Made by a program: the position numbers and the translations under genes
Shown here: piece after piece, positions 7,020 through 10,478 of the stretch
Layout of the letters: the number at the start of each line of letters is the position of its first letter
How positions within the stretch are numbered: the stretch's first letter is position 1
The notes under the pieces: generated by a model
The model's database searches: none
What the model was told of the DNA's origin: nothing
The model's input: only the letters and a program-made list of their open reading frames with translations
NCBI GenBank assembly: GCA_030640695.1
Contig: DAOWIX010000024.1
Coordinates: 1 to 10,478 of the forward strand
DNA length: 10,478 bases
Direction: 5' to 3'
Origin: Deltaproteobacteria bacterium
Lineage (GTDB): Bacteria; Desulfobacterota; Anaeroferrophillalia; Anaeroferrophillales; Tharpellaceae

Positions 7020-7877
7020 TTGAACAAATTTTGCCACCGATTCTGCTTCAGCCTCTCAGTAACCTTGATAGGCTGCGCTCTTATTGCTGCCTGCTCAGCC
7101 CCTGAAGATGTTGTTGCGACTATCGATGGAGAGGCGATCACCAAAACTGACGTTAGTAGCCGCCTTAAAGGCTATCGAGAGGAGAGCGCCAACGAAACCA
7201 TACCGCCGGCTGAACAGCAGAACCAGTTTGCCAGTGCCAAAGCGGTCTTGAATCAAATCATCAATGAGCGCCTGTTACTCCTTGAAGCTCGACGTCAGGG
7301 CCTGATAAGTGATAGTGATAACGATTATGATAGTTGTCAATCCGCGATGCGTAAGACCTTGAGCGGACTCGGAAAGGAGGTTCCTTTCCCGAGTTTGCAA
7401 GATGCCAAAAAGTTCTATGAGCAACATCCAGAGGAGTTTGTCGTCAGCACCCGCTACCAACTGGAACATCTGCTTTTAAGCTCTGAACACGCGGCCTGGG
7501 AACTCAAAGAGGAACTTGACAAAGGCTTAATGAGTATGACTGAAGCGGGCCGCAAGCAGGTCTTAGGGGCTCGCATTGCCGATAGCGGCAAAAATCGCTT
7601 AATGACAGCCGACGAGCTGCCTCCCGGCCTGACTGTGATTCTGCCCGGTTTAAAACTTAAAGTAATCAGCCCCGTTATCGCCACCCCTTACGGCTATCAT
7701 CTGATCCGGGTCGAGAGAACTCTACCCGCCGGAAATATCCCTTTTCCTGAAGTTGAAAACCGGATCAAGGACACGCTCTTTGCCCAGCTCTTACAAAACA
7801 ACTACCAACATTGGCTGAAACAGAGCAAGGAACAACATACCATAAAGATTTTTCACCAACACCTTAGCGACCTTTAA
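7020..7877 (+). CDS. Lipoprotein with SurA-N-like and degenerate parvulin regions
   Basis: This is a predicted lipid-anchored periplasmic chaperone. The signal peptide ends in the lipobox LIAAC (21-25), with C25 the lipidated residue; Ser at +2 favours the outer membrane by the E. coli rule. The first mature segment, VVATIDGEAITKTDV, is typical of the SurA/PpiC N-terminal fold. The parvulin region (about 143-232) retains YQLEHLLL (146-153) and GYHLI (225-229). It lacks the GGDLG motif, which is replaced by a stretch around DSGKNRLMTADELPP, so isomerase activity is doubtful. The start is TTG, directly after the previous stop and in the same frame, with no visible ribosome binding site; translation probably depends on reinitiation. 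No later start would keep the lipoprotein signal. SurA-like holdase activity is inferred, not shown. Confidence 0.85.
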   Translation: MNKFCHRFCFSLSVTLIGCALIAACSAPEDVVATIDGEAITKTDVSSRLKGYREESANETIPPAEQQNQFASAKAVLNQIINERLLLLEARRQGLISDSDNDYDSCQSAMRKTLSGLGKEVPFPSLQDAKKFYEQHPEEFVVSTRYQLEHLLLSSEHAAWELKEELDKGLMSMTEAGRKQVLGARIADSGKNRLMTADELPPGLTVILPGLKLKVISPVIATPYGYHLIRVERTLPAGNIPFPEVENRIKDTLFAQLLQNNYQHWLKQSKEQHTIKIFHQHLSDL

Positions 7878-7916
7878 AATCAATGACCAATGCTTTAGAT
7901 CCGTCCTATCCGGATC

Positions 7917-7924
7917 AGGAAAAG
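7917..7924 (+). promoter_or_regulatory. Ribosome binding site deciding the SurA-like start
   Basis: The purine-rich AGGAAAAG begins 14 bases and ends 6 bases before the ATG at 7931. The alternative ATG at 7883 has no such site and would put 16 polar residues before the signal peptide. Confidence 0.6.
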
Positions 7925-7930
7925 AAAAAC

Positions 7931-8908
7931 ATGAAAAGTAAAACCTTTCCCCAGAGTCAAAGAGTTTTCAGCCTTATAGTGATTATTTTCGCCTTGTCAC
8001 TTCTTCCTAACGGAGCCCAAGCCCGTATCGTCAACCGCATTATGGCGATCGTCGGAAATCAGGTGATCACCTCGATGAACCTGCGCCAGGCAATATCAAT
8101 CGAATACCCCGAGCAAGATTTCAAGGCCCTCACTGTCGAAGAACAAAACAGCATCATCAAAAAAGAGCTCGACGGACTAATAGACAACCTCCTTATCGCC
8201 CAGCAGGCTGCCGCCTTAGGCATAAGCATCACAGATGAGGATCTTGAGGATACTATTGAAAGGGTTCTGAAACAGAACCGCATGAGCCAGGAGATGCTGG
8301 AAAGTGCCCTGGCCAGCCAGAACCTCACCTTCACTTCATATCGTAACAAGATATCAAGTGATCTCCTCAAAGCCAAATTTATCTCCAGAGAGATCAAATC
8401 CGACATTATTATCACCAACCAGGAGGTTCTCGACTACGCAGAAAAACATGATCTTTTCAGCCAGGATGAGAGTGTCACTCTGGCCCAGATTTTCATCCCT
8501 GAAAGCTCCTCTCATGCAGCCGCCGGCGAAGATGATGAAAAATGGCAAGAGATCCGTAAAAGACTGAAAAATGAAGAGAATTTCTTTGCCCTGGCAAGTG
8601 AGTTTTCAGAAGGGCCGGCGGCGGCCAAAGGCGGTCGTTTAGGCACCTTCAAACGCGGCAACCTGCTCTCGGAGATCGAAGAGATCGCTTACAAACTCCC
8701 TCTGGCCAAAGCCAGCAAGGTGATTAAAACATCACTCGGATACCATATGATCATGATCACCAACCGTACCGGAGGTAAAGAGCGCTCCCTCTCGCCGGAT
8801 GCAGAAGAGCAAATCAAAAGTAAACTTTACGAAGAGAAGCTAGCAAAAGCCCTGAAAAACCTAAGCAGTGACCTGCGCCGCGAATATAGCGTCAAAATAA
8901 TGCAATAG
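7931..8908 (+). CDS. SurA-like periplasmic chaperone / peptidyl-prolyl isomerase
   Basis: The likely role is escorting unfolded outer-membrane proteins through the periplasm. From ATG 7931 the protein has 325 residues. It starts with a clean Sec signal peptide: a hydrophobic core at about 12-26 and the cleavage motif AQA at 29-31. RIVNRIMAIVGNQVIT then opens a SurA N-terminal domain (about 32-165) with long helices. One parvulin domain follows (about 182-277), with GGRLGTF (234-240) and GYHMI (270-274). Where active parvulins have a His in the first strand (HIL), this one has AQIFI, so catalysis may be weak. E. coli SurA has two parvulin domains and this protein has one, a common form outside the Gammaproteobacteria. 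I prefer 7931 over 7883 because of its ribosome binding site and the signal peptide. A 19-base gap to the next gene suggests one transcript. Confidence 0.88.
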   Translation: MKSKTFPQSQRVFSLIVIIFALSLLPNGAQARIVNRIMAIVGNQVITSMNLRQAISIEYPEQDFKALTVEEQNSIIKKELDGLIDNLLIAQQAAALGISITDEDLEDTIERVLKQNRMSQEMLESALASQNLTFTSYRNKISSDLLKAKFISREIKSDIIITNQEVLDYAEKHDLFSQDESVTLAQIFIPESSSHAAAGEDDEKWQEIRKRLKNEENFFALASEFSEGPAAAKGGRLGTFKRGNLLSEIEEIAYKLPLAKASKVIKTSLGYHMIMITNRTGGKERSLSPDAEEQIKSKLYEEKLAKALKNLSSDLRREYSVKIMQ

Positions 8909-8916
8909 TTACAGTC

Positions 8917-8922
8917 AGGAAA
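8917..8922 (+). promoter_or_regulatory. Ribosome binding site for a TTG-started gene
   Basis: AGGAAA ends six bases before TTG at 8928-8930 and 14 bases after the preceding stop. No ATG or GTG in frame lies nearby, so this site is the main reason to place the radical SAM start at this TTG. Confidence 0.7.
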
Positions 8923-8927
8923 TAAAT

Positions 8928-10478
8928 TTGCTACAAACCGAAGAACTACACCGTCATTTTTTTCGCCCGGAACTCTGGGATCGCCTCAAAGATCAGAACA
9001 TCCCCATCTACTGCCGCCGCGATCGGGCCGACTGGTTTGTACCCAACTTGGCCGGTGACCGGATTCTCCAATCATTAAACCATGAAAGAGGACCGCTCAA
9101 CGCTGAAGAGAGCCTCTTTCTACAACGCCTGCCGGCGGCACCAGCGACTGACTATACCCCACTGCCCCAAAATCTCAAACTTACTCACTTGAAAGAGCTC
9201 TGGCTCCACCTGACCAATCACTGCAACCAGGCCTGTAAACACTGCCTTTTCTCCTGTAGTTCGGCAAGCTCCGGCGAAATAGATTTTGAGACTATCCAAA
9301 AAATCAGTCGCCAAGCCTATGCTCTCGGCGTCCGCATCTTCGCCTTAAGCGGCGGTGAACCGACAATCCATCCCGATTTCATCACTATTGTTGATAGCCT
9401 TTTGGCCGCAGGTGACAGCCATGTTGTAGTTCTCAGTAACGGCATTCGCCTTAAAGCTCTGGCCGAGAATCTCGCAATATGGCCAAAAGAGCGCTTCCAT
9501 CTTCAATTAAGCCTTGACGGACTCGAAAAAGAGCACGATCATCTACGCGGCCCCGGCGCTTTCAGAAGTCTTAGCACGACCCTTGACTGGCTTAAAGATC
9601 AAGAAATTTCGGTGACCCTGGCCTGTTGCCTGACAAAAGATAATTACCAGAACCTGAATGCAATCGTCGATTTTGCGGCTGATAACGGGGTCACCAACCT
9701 CCACCTGACCTGGTATTTTGTAAAAGGCCGAGGCCAAGTCGAAGCCTTCACTGCAATGGATCTACTTTTTCCGGCAATTTTGGAGGCTGCGGACAGAGCT
9801 CGGCAAAGAGATGTCAGTATCGACAATCTGGAAGCCTTGAAAAGCCAGATATTTGCTCCCCCCGGAACCATTCACTGGGCTTCGACCAGCGGTTGGGAAT
9901 CGGTCACCCTGGCCCCGGACAATAAAATCTATCCCTCACCAAGCCTCGTCAGCGCCCCTGAGTTGGGGATCCCCTTCAATGGTGACCTGGAAAGCGCCTG
10001 GCGTGACAATCCAGTACTCAAAAATTTACGCCAAAGCCATCCCCAAATGGTAAAAAGTCCTTGCAATCTCCTGCTGGGGCCCGGCGACCCTGACCAAAGT
10101 TACCTTGAAGCCCAAACCTTCGGCGGCGACGATCCCTACTGGCTGCTACAATTCAAACTCAGTCTCCACTTGATCAGTGAGGCGGCCGCAAAAAGTCCAT
10201 CTTCCAACTCTCCCGCCCTACGTCTGCAGATGGGTGATATTCTTAAAAGCTGCGGGGCCCATGGCCGTGAAGCTCTGGTTCATAACAATTGCCTCTTGGC
10301 CCTGGCCCAACCCGACAGTCGAACCGTAGTCAAGGAATTTTACCAACAAGCGGTAAGCCGCCCAAAACTCGACATCCTCAACCCGGTCACCTACGACCTT
10401 GAGCTCATGAGCCATATTCCGGAGTCAGCCCGCTGGCGCGGCTACGGCTGCGGCAGCCCGGTCAGTGAAGCTGATTTA
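8928..10478 (+). CDS. Radical SAM protein with SPASM-like region, 3' end cut by window
   Basis: A single open frame of 517 codons runs from TTG 8928 to the window edge without a stop. The first 75 residues include WFVPNLAGDRIL and resemble PqqD/RRE-like leader-binding segments, though only weakly. The radical SAM core begins near residue 90. The 4Fe-4S motif is C99-x3-C103-x2-C106, followed by LSGGEP (140-145), VLSNG (168-172) and LQLSLDG (192-198). A SPASM-like segment follows (about 322-410: VTLAPDNKIYPSPSLV, then SAWRDNPVLKNLR). The positions where SPASM proteins bind auxiliary clusters carry Ser, leaving only C379 nearby. The final residues GYGCGSPV (505-512) resemble the start of the ArsM-type methyltransferase domain, so a fusion is likely to continue beyond the edge. 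The substrate is unknown; peptide or metabolite modification are both possible. Confidence 0.88.
   Translation, partial: MLQTEELHRHFFRPELWDRLKDQNIPIYCRRDRADWFVPNLAGDRILQSLNHERGPLNAEESLFLQRLPAAPATDYTPLPQNLKLTHLKELWLHLTNHCNQACKHCLFSCSSASSGEIDFETIQKISRQAYALGVRIFALSGGEPTIHPDFITIVDSLLAAGDSHVVVLSNGIRLKALAENLAIWPKERFHLQLSLDGLEKEHDHLRGPGAFRSLSTTLDWLKDQEISVTLACCLTKDNYQNLNAIVDFAADNGVTNLHLTWYFVKGRGQVEAFTAMDLLFPAILEAADRARQRDVSIDNLEALKSQIFAPPGTIHWASTSGWESVTLAPDNKIYPSPSLVSAPELGIPFNGDLESAWRDNPVLKNLRQSHPQMVKSPCNLLLGPGDPDQSYLEAQTFGGDDPYWLLQFKLSLHLISEAAAKSPSSNSPALRLQMGDILKSCGAHGREALVHNNCLLALAQPDSRTVVKEFYQQAVSRPKLDILNPVTYDLELMSHIPESARWRGYGCGSPVSEADL

Noticed and set aside
7308..7340. GATA-like tandem repeat and possible calcium-binding Asp cluster (SDSDNDYD) in the lipoprotein
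   Set aside because: The repeat is imperfect and short. The acidic stretch sits where SurA-type proteins usually have an acidic turn, and the EF-hand spacing with a following Gly is absent.
7883..7930. Upstream ATG for the SurA-like gene
   Set aside because: It has no ribosome binding site and places a polar 16-residue extension before an otherwise complete signal peptide.

Overview
The window reads as a stretch of a Gram-negative chromosome of roughly balanced GC content. Nearly all of it is coding, and every supported gene lies on the + strand. Sec signal peptides, a lipobox and SurA-type chaperones imply a periplasm and an outer membrane. The order def-fmt-DUF116-mfd followed by SurA-family isomerases, together with a radical SAM gene, best suits the former Deltaproteobacteria (Desulfobacterota/Desulfuromonadota). 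That placement is inferred from gene content and recalled gene order, not from a search.

Layout. Bases 1-271 are non-coding and hold two small hairpins, a good sigma70-type promoter and a short leader. Bases 272-6037 form a tight cluster: def (peptide deformylase), fmt (methionyl-tRNA formyltransferase, overlapping def by 4 bases), a membrane-anchored cysteine-rich DUF116 protein (abutting fmt) and mfd (transcription-repair coupling factor, 7 bases further on). A 115-base gap follows. Bases 6153-8908 hold three consecutive periplasmic parvulin/SurA-type proteins: an exported PpiC-like isomerase, a lipoprotein with an eroded parvulin domain, and a SurA-like chaperone. From 8928 to the right edge runs a radical SAM protein that starts with TTG and is cut by the window end. 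Its last visible residues look like the start of an ArsM-type methyltransferase domain.

How the genes work together. Def and Fmt are the two ends of the N-formyl-methionine cycle. DUF116 has no firm function; its seven cysteines suggest a metal or Fe-S site at the inner face of the membrane. Mfd clears stalled RNA polymerase and recruits UvrA. The three parvulin-like proteins probably work together on folding and delivery of exported or outer-membrane proteins.

The least ordinary signals are four. (i) A degenerate element of about 60 bases is shared by the two main non-coding gaps. (ii) Parvulin active-site features are lost stepwise across the three tandem chaperone genes. (iii) DUF116 lies between initiator-methionine processing and Mfd. 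(iv) The radical SAM protein has a cysteine-poor SPASM-like region and an apparent methyltransferase fusion. No mobile element, CRISPR array, tRNA or rRNA was seen.
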